A stretch of 64,000 nucleotides of DNA from Acidobacteriota bacterium (GTDB lineage: Bacteria; Acidobacteriota; Thermoanaerobaculia; Multivoradales; JBCCEF01), in contig JBCCHV010000014.1 of assembly GCA_039028635.1 (NCBI GenBank), forward strand, positions 42,374 through 106,373, given 5' to 3'. The notes under the pieces are model-generated. The model saw only the letters and a list, made by a program, of their open reading frames with translations. It made no database searches and had not been told where the DNA came from. Positions 42,596 to 51,103 of this stretch are shown piece by piece. Positions within the stretch are counted from its first letter, which is position 1. The number at the start of each line of letters is the position of its first letter. The position numbers and the translations under genes were made by a program.

Positions 42596-43279
42596 GTGGC
42601 GAAAGAACGAATTCTCATCGTCGAAGACGACTCCGATATCGCCGAGGTTCTGCGTTACAACCTCGAGAAAGAGGACTATCGGGTCGAGATCGTGCCCCGC
42701 GGCGACGACGCCCTGGAGGCTGCCCGCTCGCGCGCCCCGGATCTGATGGTGGTCGACCTGATGCTCCCCGGCATGGACGGTCTCGACCTCACCCGAATCC
42801 TCAAGCGCAACCCCGAGACCGAGCGCATCCCGATCGTCATGCTGACCGCCAAGGCGGAAGAGATCGATCGCATCGTGGGCCTCGAGCTGGGCGCCGACGA
42901 CTACATCCCAAAGCCATTCAGCCCGCGCGAAGTGGTGCTGCGTATCAAGGCCGTCCTGCGCCGCTTCGTTCCGGAACCAGAGGCGACGGAGACTCTCAAC
43001 CTCGGCGCCATCGCGCTCGATATTCCGGGACATCGCCTGACGGTGCGAGGCGACGAGGTGACCCTCACCGCCACCGAGTTCCGCCTTCTCAAGCTGCTGA
43101 TGGAGCGCCGCGGCCGGGTACAGTCGCGCAGCCGACTGCTGAGCGACGTCTGGGGCTACGCCGACGGCATCGACAGCCGCACCGTCGACACCCATATTCG
43201 GCGACTGCGCCGCAAGCTCGCCGACGAAGCGGATCGCATCGAGACCATCATCGGCGTTGGCTACCGACTGCGCCCCTGA
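42596..43279 (+). CDS. phoB: Phosphate regulon response regulator PhoB (OmpR family)
   Basis: 227 residues from GTG 42596. Receiver domain: acidic pocket E10-D11-D12 (LIVEDD), phosphoacceptor D54 (MVVDLMLPGMDG), and the switch lysine in YIPKPFSPREVVLRI. The C-terminal winged helix is of OmpR type (HRLTVRGDEVTLTATEFRLL, then SRTVDTHIRRLRRKL). It activates phosphate-starvation genes when phosphorylated by PhoR. PhoB rather than another OmpR regulator is supported by phoR, porin, phoU and pst genes alongside. Three candidate Pho boxes in the island are its likely targets. Confidence 0.92.
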   Translation: MAKERILIVEDDSDIAEVLRYNLEKEDYRVEIVPRGDDALEAARSRAPDLMVVDLMLPGMDGLDLTRILKRNPETERIPIVMLTAKAEEIDRIVGLELGADDYIPKPFSPREVVLRIKAVLRRFVPEPEATETLNLGAIALDIPGHRLTVRGDEVTLTATEFRLLKLLMERRGRVQSRSRLLSDVWGYADGIDSRTVDTHIRRLRRKLADEADRIETIIGVGYRLRP

Positions 43280-43306
43280 GGCTTCCCCACCGGCACCGCG
43301 CCGTTC

Positions 43307-43340
43307 CCAGTCCTCCTTAGAATCCAGTCCTCCTTAGAAT
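43307..43340 (+). repeat. Perfect 2 x 17-bp tandem repeat between phoB and phoR
   Basis: CCAGTCCTCCTTAGAAT occurs twice without a gap. Each unit contains CCTCCTTA, identical to the 3' end of 16S rRNA (the anti-Shine-Dalgarno sequence). In the mRNA it could pair with purine-rich ribosome sites such as GAAGGA at about 43391. Confidence 0.7.
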
Positions 43341-43431
43341 AGGGTCGGGGAGAAAGAGGACCCACTTCGGCTCGCAGTCCCTTCCCCTCGAAGGACCGAC
43401 AGACGGCCTCGTCAGGCCCCGGGAATCCACC

Positions 43432-45267
43432 ATGGCTCGCCCGCGCTTTTCGCTCAAGCTACGTCTCGCCCCCCTTTGGCCGGTGCTGTCCGCCGGCCTG
43501 GTCGCTGCGCTGTTGATCGCTGTGCTGCTGCCCCGCCTGCTCGCCGAGTACACCGCCGAGCGCTTGTTGACCGCCGCTCGCACCCTCCAGAAGGAGGTCG
43601 CCTCCCGACTGAACGAGACCGGCCAGCGGCCGCTCCACCGCTGGGTCCACGAAATCAGCGCCGAGAGCGAGCTGCGCATCACCGTGGTCCGGCCGGACGG
43701 CCAAGTGATCGCCGACAGTGCTCGCAGCGGCTCGCAGCTCGAAGCCATGGACAACCACGCCCAACGGCCGGAGATTCAGCAGGCCGCAGAAGAAGGTTGG
43801 GGTTGGTCCCTGCGCGACAGCTCGACAACTCTGCGTCGCTACGTCTACGTCGCCCTCGCCGTGCCCGCCAAAGGCGACCAGCAAGCCTTCATCCTGCGTG
43901 TGGCCGAACCCCTGGCCGAGCTCAGCGGAGCACGCAACCGCCTCTTCGGCATTCTCGCCTTTGCGGCCTTCGCGGCCCTCGGCGTCACCGCCGGCCACTC
44001 CTGGTGGGTCGATCGCCGCCTGTTTCGCCCCCTCGCCGAGCTCATCGCCGGCGCCCGCGAGCTCGCCGATGGGCGGTACGATCATCGCCTGGCGGCGCCC
44101 CGCGCTCAGGAGCTGGCGCAGCTATCCCGCTCCCTCAACCGCCTCGCCCAGAGCGTCGAAGAGCAGATCGACGCCGTCGCCGATGAGCGGGATCACCTGC
44201 AAGCCATCCTGTCGAGCACTTCCGAAGGGGTGATGGTGATCGACGGTCGCGGCAAGACCGCCTTGGTCAACCCGGCGTTTCGGGACATCTTCGGCATCGA
44301 GCAGGAAGCCACCGGACGCTATCCCCTCGAGGTGGTGCGCAATCCCGAGATCGAGGGCACCCTCAACGAAGCCCTGGAAAGGGGCAAGGCCGGTATTCGG
44401 CAGATCGAAATTCCGCCGCCGCGACCGCGCACCGTCACCCTCGCCGCCGACGCCCTCGACACCGAGTCCGGCGGCGCCGTGCTGACCGCTCGCGACACCA
44501 CCGAGTACACCCGCCTCACCATCATGCGGCGCGAGTTCGTCGCCAACGTCTCCCATGAGCTCAAGACGCCGCTGGCGGCGATCCGCGGCTACGCCGAGAC
44601 GCTGCGCGACGGCGCCCTCGAAGAGGCCGCCACCGCCGAGCGCTTCGTGGTCCGAATTCTCGAGCAGTGCCACCGCTTGCAGGCCTTGCTCGACGATCTA
44701 CTGGTGCTCTCCCGCCTCGAGAGTGTCGAAGCGCCTTTCGAAAAGCGAACCTTCGAAGTCGGCCACTTGGTCGACCGAGCCACCGAGGTCCTGCGCGGCG
44801 CCGCCGACGCCCGCCGCGTCACCCTCCACATCGAGCCCTGCGATGCCGGGGCCGCCCGCGCCCTCCTCCGCGGCGACGAGGTCAGCCTGGAGCGCATGCT
44901 GGTCAATCTGCTCGACAACGCCATCAAGTACAACCACCAGGGCGGCAGCGTTCACCTCTCCTATGGCATCGACGACGGCGCGATCGTGTTCACCGTCCAG
45001 GATACCGGCCTCGGCATTCCGGAAGAGTCGCAGCCGCGCATCTTCGAGCGCTTCTACCGCGTCGACAAAGGTCGTTCCCGCGATGCCGGCGGCACCGGCC
45101 TCGGCCTCGCCATCGTCAAGCACGTGGTTCAGGGGCACGACGGCCAGATCGAGGTTGACAGCAGCGTCGGCGAGGGAACGCGCTTCCGGGTCACCATTCC
45201 CCGCAACCTGGACACCGAGGATCCGAAAGCCGACTCGGGAGCTGCTCTCGACGGCGACACCGCCTGA
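43432..45267 (+). CDS. phoR: Phosphate regulon sensor histidine kinase PhoR
   Basis: 611 residues from ATG 43432. Order: N-terminal membrane segment (LWPVLSAGLVAALLIAVLLP), a periplasmic sensor loop of about 130 residues, second membrane segment (LFGILAFAAFAALGVTAG), HAMP (RRLFRPLAELIAGARELADG), PAS (ILSSTSEGVMVIDGRGK), then HisKA with phospho-accepting H375 in NVSHELKTPLAAIRGYAETL. The catalytic domain carries NLLDNAIKY (N box), DTGLGIP and GGTGLGLAIVKH. A periplasmic loop between the membrane segments makes it longer than E. coli PhoR (about 430) and similar to the Gram-positive type. It lies 152 bp after phoB. Confidence 0.92.
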   Translation: MARPRFSLKLRLAPLWPVLSAGLVAALLIAVLLPRLLAEYTAERLLTAARTLQKEVASRLNETGQRPLHRWVHEISAESELRITVVRPDGQVIADSARSGSQLEAMDNHAQRPEIQQAAEEGWGWSLRDSSTTLRRYVYVALAVPAKGDQQAFILRVAEPLAELSGARNRLFGILAFAAFAALGVTAGHSWWVDRRLFRPLAELIAGARELADGRYDHRLAAPRAQELAQLSRSLNRLAQSVEEQIDAVADERDHLQAILSSTSEGVMVIDGRGKTALVNPAFRDIFGIEQEATGRYPLEVVRNPEIEGTLNEALERGKAGIRQIEIPPPRPRTVTLAADALDTESGGAVLTARDTTEYTRLTIMRREFVANVSHELKTPLAAIRGYAETLRDGALEEAATAERFVVRILEQCHRLQALLDDLLVLSRLESVEAPFEKRTFEVGHLVDRATEVLRGAADARRVTLHIEPCDAGAARALLRGDEVSLERMLVNLLDNAIKYNHQGGSVHLSYGIDDGAIVFTVQDTGLGIPEESQPRIFERFYRVDKGRSRDAGGTGLGLAIVKHVVQGHDGQIEVDSSVGEGTRFRVTIPRNLDTEDPKADSGAALDGDTA

Positions 45268-45287
45268 GATCCCGCCCTCTCGGCAGG

Positions 45288-45316
45288 TCTTCACCGCGTC
45301 GTCACCTCGGTGCCGC
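45288..45316 (+). promoter_or_regulatory. Candidate Pho box upstream of the porin
   Basis: Three heptamers at 11-bp spacing: TCTTCAC (45288), TCGTCAC (45299), GTGCCGC (45310). The pattern matches arrays before phoU and pstS; TAGGGT follows 21 bp downstream as a possible -10. It would give a leader of about 300 nt to the porin ATG. Confidence 0.42.
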
Positions 45317-45650
45317 ATGCCTGCGGAGGCCCCCCCATAGGGTCCGTCCCGGCGAGCACGGATCGGCGCGGGGAGATGTCCGCCGACATCCCCAAAAAAA
45401 CCCTCTCCGGCGCGCTTCGTAATGTTGACCGTAGCATTCCCCGTGATAGAAAAACGTCGCTCGGAATGCACCGGTTAAATGCATTCGGTTCAATACTTTG
45501 GAGCTCATTCGGCGGACCGATGGAAGACCCTCTCGCCCATTGGATCGAGCGATGAGAACTTCCGATCGAAAACTTTCGACGAGCCCTCGAGGGAGGGTCT
45601 CAGCAGTTTCCCGGAGCCCCGGTCTCGGGGGTCCCAAAGGAGGAGAAGCG
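45317..45650 (+). promoter_or_regulatory. Long porin leader with second promoter candidate and inverted repeat
   Basis: TTGACC (45425-45430), 16-nt spacer, TAGAAA (45447-45452) is a sigma70-like promoter. GAATGCA (45464-45470) and TGCATTC (45480-45486) are a 7-bp inverted repeat just downstream, where a bound protein would block early transcription. No open frame here looks coding. The porin ribosome site AAAGGAGGAGAA is at the end. Confidence 0.42.
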
Positions 45651-46838
45651 ATGAAGGCGATGTTCATGCGTTCCGCGCGTTTGGCAGGAGCCGCCTTGTG
45701 CACCCTGCTGATGGTCGCTCCGGCTCAGGCCGATGACTGGGTCTCGAAGTGGAGCAACGGCCACAAGATCGAGAACAGTGAGAAGGGGCACAAGCTGAAG
45801 TTCGGTGGCCGGATCATGGCCGACTACAGCTTTGCAGATGCCGACGAGGTGTCGTCGAGCGTCGAGGATGGCTTCGAGTTCCGCCGCGCCCGGCTATTCT
45901 TCTCGGGCACCATCTACGAGCGCGTCGAGTTCAAGGCCCAGTACGACTTCGCCGGCGGCGACGCGAACATCAGAGACCTCTATATCGGAATCAAGAACGA
46001 GTGGGGAAGCATCCGCTTCGGACATCAGTTCGAGCCCTTCAGCCTCCAGGCGCTCACCAGCTCGAAGTACATCGCGTTCCTCGAGCGCGCGCTGCCGGTC
46101 GAGGCCTTCTCGCCGGGCCGAAACTCCGGCGTTCGCCTCCATGGCAGCCAAGGGGACACGCTGAACTGGGGAGTCGGCGCCTTCTACGATGCCGACTCAT
46201 TCGGTGACAGCACCGACGAGGATCGCGTCAACGTCACCGGCCGAATCGGCTTCCGTCCCTTCTACCAGGACAAAGGCGCCCGGATGCTGCACCTGGGCGT
46301 CGCGGCGACGGTCAAAGACACCGAATCGACGCTGCGTTTTCGCTCCCGGCCGGAGGCTCACCTCTCGGATCGTTTCGTCAACACCGGCAACTTCGCCGCC
46401 GACGGCGCCACCCTTCTCGGTGGCGAGCTGGCCGGCGTCTTCGGTCCTTTCTGGTTCTCCGGCGAGTACATGCAGGCCGACGCCGACGCCCCGGCGGTCG
46501 GAGATCCGACCTTCGACGGCTACTACGTCCAGGCGGGCTATTACCTGACCGGCGAGCACCGCCGCTTCAAGCCTTCCGGCGGCGCCTTCGACCGGCAGAA
46601 GCCGAAGAACATCTTCGGCAAGGACAGCGGCGTGGGGGCCTGGGAGATCGCGGCTCGCATCTCCTCCCTCGACCTCAACGATGGCGCCGTCACGGGCGGT
46701 GAGATCGACAACTACAGCCTGGCCCTCAACTGGTACCTCAACCCGGCGACTCGCATGATGATCAACTACGTCCATGCCGACGTCGACACCGTCGGCGAGG
46801 CGGATTTCATCCTCCTGCGCTGGTCGTTGGACTTCTAG
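45651..46838 (+). CDS. OprP/OprO-like phosphate-selective outer-membrane porin
   Basis: 395 residues from ATG 45651 (AAAGGAGGAGAAGCG upstream). Signal peptide ends near LLMVAPAQADD. The mature protein has the alternating pattern of a beta barrel and closes on a C-terminal aromatic (LLRWSLDF). Family features: KLKFGGRIMADY, EFRRARLFFSGTIYERVEFKAQYDF and GHQFEPFSLQALTSSKYIAFLERA match the OprP/OprO (and polyphosphate) porin family. It would take up phosphate across the outer membrane, consistent with its place between phoR and phoU. Possibly under PhoB control. Confidence 0.9.
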   Translation: MKAMFMRSARLAGAALCTLLMVAPAQADDWVSKWSNGHKIENSEKGHKLKFGGRIMADYSFADADEVSSSVEDGFEFRRARLFFSGTIYERVEFKAQYDFAGGDANIRDLYIGIKNEWGSIRFGHQFEPFSLQALTSSKYIAFLERALPVEAFSPGRNSGVRLHGSQGDTLNWGVGAFYDADSFGDSTDEDRVNVTGRIGFRPFYQDKGARMLHLGVAATVKDTESTLRFRSRPEAHLSDRFVNTGNFAADGATLLGGELAGVFGPFWFSGEYMQADADAPAVGDPTFDGYYVQAGYYLTGEHRRFKPSGGAFDRQKPKNIFGKDSGVGAWEIAARISSLDLNDGAVTGGEIDNYSLALNWYLNPATRMMINYVHADVDTVGEADFILLRWSLDF

Positions 46839-46932
46839 TCGGACGGTTCACGCCGGGCCCCGGCTCGGCACCTGGTTTCGGTGGGCCGCCGACCGGCATT
46901 CTCGGCGACTCATTCAGTAGCAGCAGGAATCG

Positions 46933-46984
46933 AAGGCCGGCGGTGGGGGCGTCCCCGGACGACCTGGCCGCCGGCCTTTTTCGT
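46933..46984 (+). terminator. Intrinsic terminator after the porin
   Basis: AAGGCCGGCGG (46933-46943) pairs with CCGCCGGCCTT (46968-46978), followed by TTTTTCG. It is about 95 bp after the porin stop. Confidence 0.8.
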
Positions 46985-47031
46985 CGATAGAGTCGGCCCT
47001 CGACTGGTTCGCCCTTCCTGGAGGATTCCCC

Positions 47032-48000
47032 ATGCGCCCGAGAAAACCCTTGCGTTCAGCCCTTTGGCTGCTGACTCTGTCCTTCCTCGCAGCCGTCCAG
47101 CTTCACGCCCAGTCGCCGTCCCCCTACGACGAGGTTCTGCGGCTCCTCGAAGGCGATCTCTCGGAGTCGGTCATCCTCGCCTGGCTCGACGGCCGCGAGG
47201 AGCCGCTGCCGCGGCCGACGGCGGACCAGCTCCTCGCCCTCAAAGCAGCCGGCGCATCGGACGATCTTCTCGGCGCCCTCCTGGCGGCGACCACCACGGC
47301 GTCCGACGACGAGGCCGGCGGCACTGAATCGAAGCCGGCCCCACGACCCTCCGCCGTCGAGACACCGACCCCAACGGCGACCCCGGCACCGGCGAGCCCG
47401 ACCGAGCCTTCCGACGATCGCGACGGGGAGCACCCGGAAGTCGAATTTCAACTGTCCTACCGCCTCGATACGGGCGACGACACGGACACTTGGAATCTCT
47501 ACATCTATCTCGACGGCAAGCCCCTGTCCTACGTCCCCCTATCGACCCTGCTGTCGGGTCGCGAGCCCCTCCGGTTTCGCCAGCGTTTGGCTCCCGGCCG
47601 CCACCTCTTGAGGGTCGCCCTCGAACGTCACGACGGCGACGATGGAGAGCGCCGCCACCGCGCCCGGTTCGCTCCCCAACCGCTGCTCTTCAATCTGCAG
47701 CCGGGCATTCCAGCCAGCATCGAGGTGACCTTCCGGGAGAACGCCTTGACCTCCGGCAAACCCCTCTCCTGGAGCTTCCAGCAAGGCAGCCAGGTGGACG
47801 AGCGCCGCGGCGTCGGCGGTGATCCGGAGCGCTGGCCCTACCTCTGCGGCGAGACCGAGAGCCGCCGCGACCAAGATTCCTGCCGCTCCTGGGAGCAGCT
47901 CTGGCGCGACCTCGACCCGCAGTTCGAGAAAACCACCCGCCAGGATGTCCTCCGCGCCCTCGAGATCTTCGACTTTCGCCCGGTACCGCGAGACAGCTGA
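47032..48000 (+). CDS. Hypothetical exported protein in the pho island
   Basis: 322 residues, with TGGAGGATTCCCC before the ATG. Signal peptide LWLLTLSFLAAVQLHAQ. Residues 30-90 form a small helical repeat-like block (YDEVLRLLEGDLSESVILAWL), then a Thr/Pro/Ala-rich linker (100-140), then a beta-rich domain (FQLSYRLDTGDDTDTWNLYI, LRFRQRLAPGRHLLRVALERH) that resembles PEGA-like strands. The C-terminal part has a Cys pair (YLCGETESRRDQDSC). No known family recognised. It lies between the porin terminator and the phoU Pho box; no regulon signal of its own is apparent. Confidence 0.72.
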   Translation: MRPRKPLRSALWLLTLSFLAAVQLHAQSPSPYDEVLRLLEGDLSESVILAWLDGREEPLPRPTADQLLALKAAGASDDLLGALLAATTTASDDEAGGTESKPAPRPSAVETPTPTATPAPASPTEPSDDRDGEHPEVEFQLSYRLDTGDDTDTWNLYIYLDGKPLSYVPLSTLLSGREPLRFRQRLAPGRHLLRVALERHDGDDGERRHRARFAPQPLLFNLQPGIPASIEVTFRENALTSGKPLSWSFQQGSQVDERRGVGGDPERWPYLCGETESRRDQDSCRSWEQLWRDLDPQFEKTTRQDVLRALEIFDFRPVPRDS

Positions 48001-48039
48001 ATCTGATTCCCGCAGCGGCGCGTGGCGACGCCTCCCAGG

Positions 48040-48068
48040 CTGTCGCAGCTTCGTCACACCCGCGTCGC
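48040..48068 (+). promoter_or_regulatory. Candidate Pho box upstream of phoU-pstB
   Basis: Heptamers CTGTCGC (48040), TCGTCAC (48051) and GCGTCGC (48062) at exact 11-bp period, as in PhoB/PhoP direct-repeat sites. TAGAGT at 48091 is a possible -10, 22 bp downstream. The second and third heptamers nearly match those before pstS (CGGTCAC, ACGTCGC). Confidence 0.55.
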
Positions 48069-48107
48069 CAAAGGAACCGACTCAGAAACCTAGAGTCAGT
48101 CGGTCCT

Positions 48108-48308
48108 CTAGCCCGGCCTTCTCACCAAGTCTGCCGGTGAAGAAGTCGGGCTAGCCCGAGACGGGCTGCTTTTCCCGTCTCCCTAAGCAGCGGATCGTGA
48201 TTCCCAAGGAGAGTCCTGCCTGGCCTTCTCAACCCTCCGAGACGCCAGCCAGCGGAAGTCCACCAATGCTCGATGTCGCGACGGGCTGACCAGGCCAGGC
48301 GGACTCTC
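48108..48308 (+). other. Highly structured phoU 5' leader
   Basis: Three nested or successive structures: CTAGCCCG..CTTCTCACC/GGTGAAGAAG..CGGGCTAG (48108-48154, interrupted long hairpin); GAGACGGG/CCCGTCTC (48158-48181); and a far-spaced pair GAGAGTCCTGCCTGGCC (48209-48225) with GGCCAGGCGGACTCTC (48293-48308), one bulged base. They occupy most of the 290 nt between the Pho box and the phoU start. No known riboswitch recognised. Possibly a regulatory leader or processing structure. Confidence 0.55.
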
Positions 48309-48361
48309 GATTTTCTTGAGTCAATGATTTCGGCCGCGAGAGCGGCGGAGGAACGGCGACC

Positions 48362-49042
48362 ATGGAGCGCCACCTAGACCAACAACTCGAAGAAATCCGC
48401 CAGAACCTCCTCCGCATGGGTGGTCTCATCGAGCAGATGATCGACAAGGCCAACCGGGCTTTGGTCGAACGCGACGAGGCGCTCATCGCCGACGTCATCA
48501 CGACCGACCAGGAAGTCGATCAGATCGAAATGGACCTCGACGAGGCCTGCCTTGCGACCATGGCGCGCAATCAGCCGACCGCCGTCGACCTGCGCTTTCT
48601 GGTGGCGGTGATCAAGATCACCAACGATCTCGAGCGGGTCGGCGACTCGGCGGTGAACATCGTCCAGTCGGCGCGCCGCCTCAACGAAGAGCCTCCCTTG
48701 AAGCCCTACATCGATCTGCCGCGCATGTCCGAGATGACCCAGCGCATGATCCGCGAGAGCCTCGACGCCTTCAGCACCCGCAACACCGAGCTGGCGGTCA
48801 AGGTGTGCCAGGACGACGACGCCATCGACGCCGTTTACCGGCAGCTCTTCCGCGAGTTGCTGACCTTCATGATCGAGGATCCGAAGACGGTCAGCCGCTG
48901 CCTCCATCTGCTGCTGATCGCGCGCAATCTCGAGCGCATCGCCGATCACGCCACCAACATCGCCGAAAACGTCATCTACTACGTCGAGGGTCGCGACGTG
49001 CGCCATTCCCTCGCCAAGTCCTCGACCGGGACGGTCGGATAA
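48362..49042 (+). CDS. phoU: Phosphate transport accessory protein PhoU
   Basis: 226 residues from ATG 48362. Two PhoU helical-bundle repeats are present, each with an E/DxxxD metal-binding pattern: LITTDQEVDQIEMDL and VKVCQDDDAIDAVYRQL, and VIKITNDLERVGDSAVNI matched by LLIARNLERIADHATNIAE. PhoU links Pst transporter state to PhoR and prevents activation when phosphate is sufficient. The last seven codons and stop lie in the first unit of a four-unit tandem repeat leading to pstB, so the C-terminal STGTVG is repeat-encoded. Confidence 0.95.
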   Translation: MERHLDQQLEEIRQNLLRMGGLIEQMIDKANRALVERDEALIADVITTDQEVDQIEMDLDEACLATMARNQPTAVDLRFLVAVIKITNDLERVGDSAVNIVQSARRLNEEPPLKPYIDLPRMSEMTQRMIRESLDAFSTRNTELAVKVCQDDDAIDAVYRQLFRELLTFMIEDPKTVSRCLHLLLIARNLERIADHATNIAENVIYYVEGRDVRHSLAKSSTGTVG

Positions 49043-49125
49043 GAGACACGACCGGGACGGTCGGATAAGAGACACGACCGAGACGGTCGGATAAGAGACA
49101 CGACCGAGACGGTCGGATAAGAGAG
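49023..49125 (+). repeat. Four 26-bp tandem hairpin repeats joining phoU and pstB
   Basis: Units begin at 49023, 49049, 49075 and 49101. Each contains CGACCG-(G/A)GA-CGGTCG, a 6-bp hairpin, followed by GATAAGAGACA. Units 1-2 have GGA and units 3-4 have AGA in the loop. Unit 1 overlaps the phoU 3' end including its TAA; unit 4 runs into the pstB ribosome site (GAGAGGTCCC). A whole cistron junction made of tandem copies is unusual. Confidence 0.95.
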
Positions 49126-49130
49126 GTCCC

Positions 49131-49984
<854 letters not shown>

Positions 49985-49985
<1 letters not shown>

Positions 49986-50117
49986 GGGGGCTTTTCGAGC
50001 TCCCCTCGGCCTGGGCAGCCCCGCCCGGGCGGCCCCGCCGCACGCACATGTCGCGCGGCCTCACCCCTGGCCGGGCGCCCCTCAGCCGGGCACCCCCGGG
50101 ACGAGCCTTCGGCTCGC
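49985..50117 (+). repeat. Multi-hairpin dispersed element, copy R2 (degenerate, GC-rich)
   Basis: Begins at the last base of the pstB stop. Stem A is GGGGGGCT/AGCTCCCC with a TTTCG loop, a different sequence from other copies but still paired. Stem B is GCCGCAC/GCGCGGC around the invariant loop GCACATGTC (one mismatch). CACCCCTGGCC replaces the linker, and stems C and D are altered but still palindromic (ACGAGCC/GGCTCG near 50101-50116). The rest up to 50286 shows no gene. Confidence 0.7.
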
Positions 50118-50286
50118 CAGCCCTCCGTTCGTCGGGCCTCGGTCGCTTCGGTCCCCCGGTTCCTGGAGCCGGCCCTCCCAGCGCCGTCGCTCCCGCGCCT
50201 CGGCGTCGGCAGGGCAAGAGGAGTAACGACTAGAGAACGACGGGCGCCTGTGAAGTCATCTAGCGATGTTCACGGGAGACCGATCG

Positions 50287-51084
50287 ATGAAGACTTCTTG
50301 GCCGGCGATTTTTCTTGCGGTTGCCCTGACGAGTCCCTTGCTCGCGGCACCGCCTGAATTCTGTCCGAGTGGTTCGGCAGGCGACTGGACCTGGACGGAT
50401 ACGTCGTCCCGGGCAGAATGCGTCTTTGTCGAGAAGGACCACGGCGCCAGTCCCTCCCGAACCTCCCAAGTCCACTTCAATTTCTATTGTCCCGGCAGGA
50501 TGCGCTCGGTCGACACGATGGTCTTCGGACGCTGGATCGTCGATCAGCCGAGCGCCAGGGTGAGACACCTGTCACCCGGCACGGGAGCCCTCACCGGCGT
50601 CGTCCGGAACGACTTCGAAGACGCCGGTCTAGAGCCCGTCTTCAATGGAATCTCCCACCGGCACCACTACGACTGTGTCACCCGGTCCGGCCTCGCCGGA
50701 GTGGCGACGCACGTCAAGGTCCGCGTCCTGGGTCAGCCCTCGGACGCCGCCTCTCACATCGCCGAGAGCTGTGTCGTTCAAAAGCGATCGGGTCCGGTGC
50801 TCCGGGGCCGCTACCTCGACTTGGACTTCCGCTGCTCGAACCACTTCATCAGCGGTGAACGTCGACTCATCGCCGACGTCGCCCGACGGCTGACGAGTCG
50901 TCACATCCTCGAGGACGAGAACTTCGAGCCGGATCGCGCGTCGGTCTGCATCCTGCCGAGCACCAACATCAAGTGCGCCCCGTGCAAGACGTCGAACAAC
51001 CTCATCCTACGAACCTTTGTCTCTCGCAACCGGTCGGGCGCGGACACCGAATGCGCAAAGGCCATCGACATCGTTTCGCCCTAG
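50287..51084 (+). CDS. Hypothetical secreted cysteine-rich protein
   Basis: About 265 residues from ATG 50287 (GGGAGACC upstream; an ATG at 50266 lies seven codons earlier). Signal peptide MKTSWPAIFLAVALTSPLLAA. The mature protein has about a dozen cysteines spread through it (for example EFCPSG, AECVFV, FNFYCPG, YDCVTR, ESCVV, KCAPCKT), suggesting disulfide bonds in an extracytoplasmic fold. No family recognised. It sits between pstB and the convergent pstA; composition is slightly less GC-rich than its neighbours. Confidence 0.72.
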   Translation: MKTSWPAIFLAVALTSPLLAAPPEFCPSGSAGDWTWTDTSSRAECVFVEKDHGASPSRTSQVHFNFYCPGRMRSVDTMVFGRWIVDQPSARVRHLSPGTGALTGVVRNDFEDAGLEPVFNGISHRHHYDCVTRSGLAGVATHVKVRVLGQPSDAASHIAESCVVQKRSGPVLRGRYLDLDFRCSNHFISGERRLIADVARRLTSRHILEDENFEPDRASVCILPSTNIKCAPCKTSNNLILRTFVSRNRSGADTECAKAIDIVSP

Positions 51085-51103
51085 GCCTCGCCAAGGGAGA
51101 GCC

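Noticed and set aside
49023..49125. CRISPR-like array between phoU and pstB
   Set aside because: Four directly adjacent 26-bp units have no unique spacers and no cas genes are near; they are simple tandem repeats.
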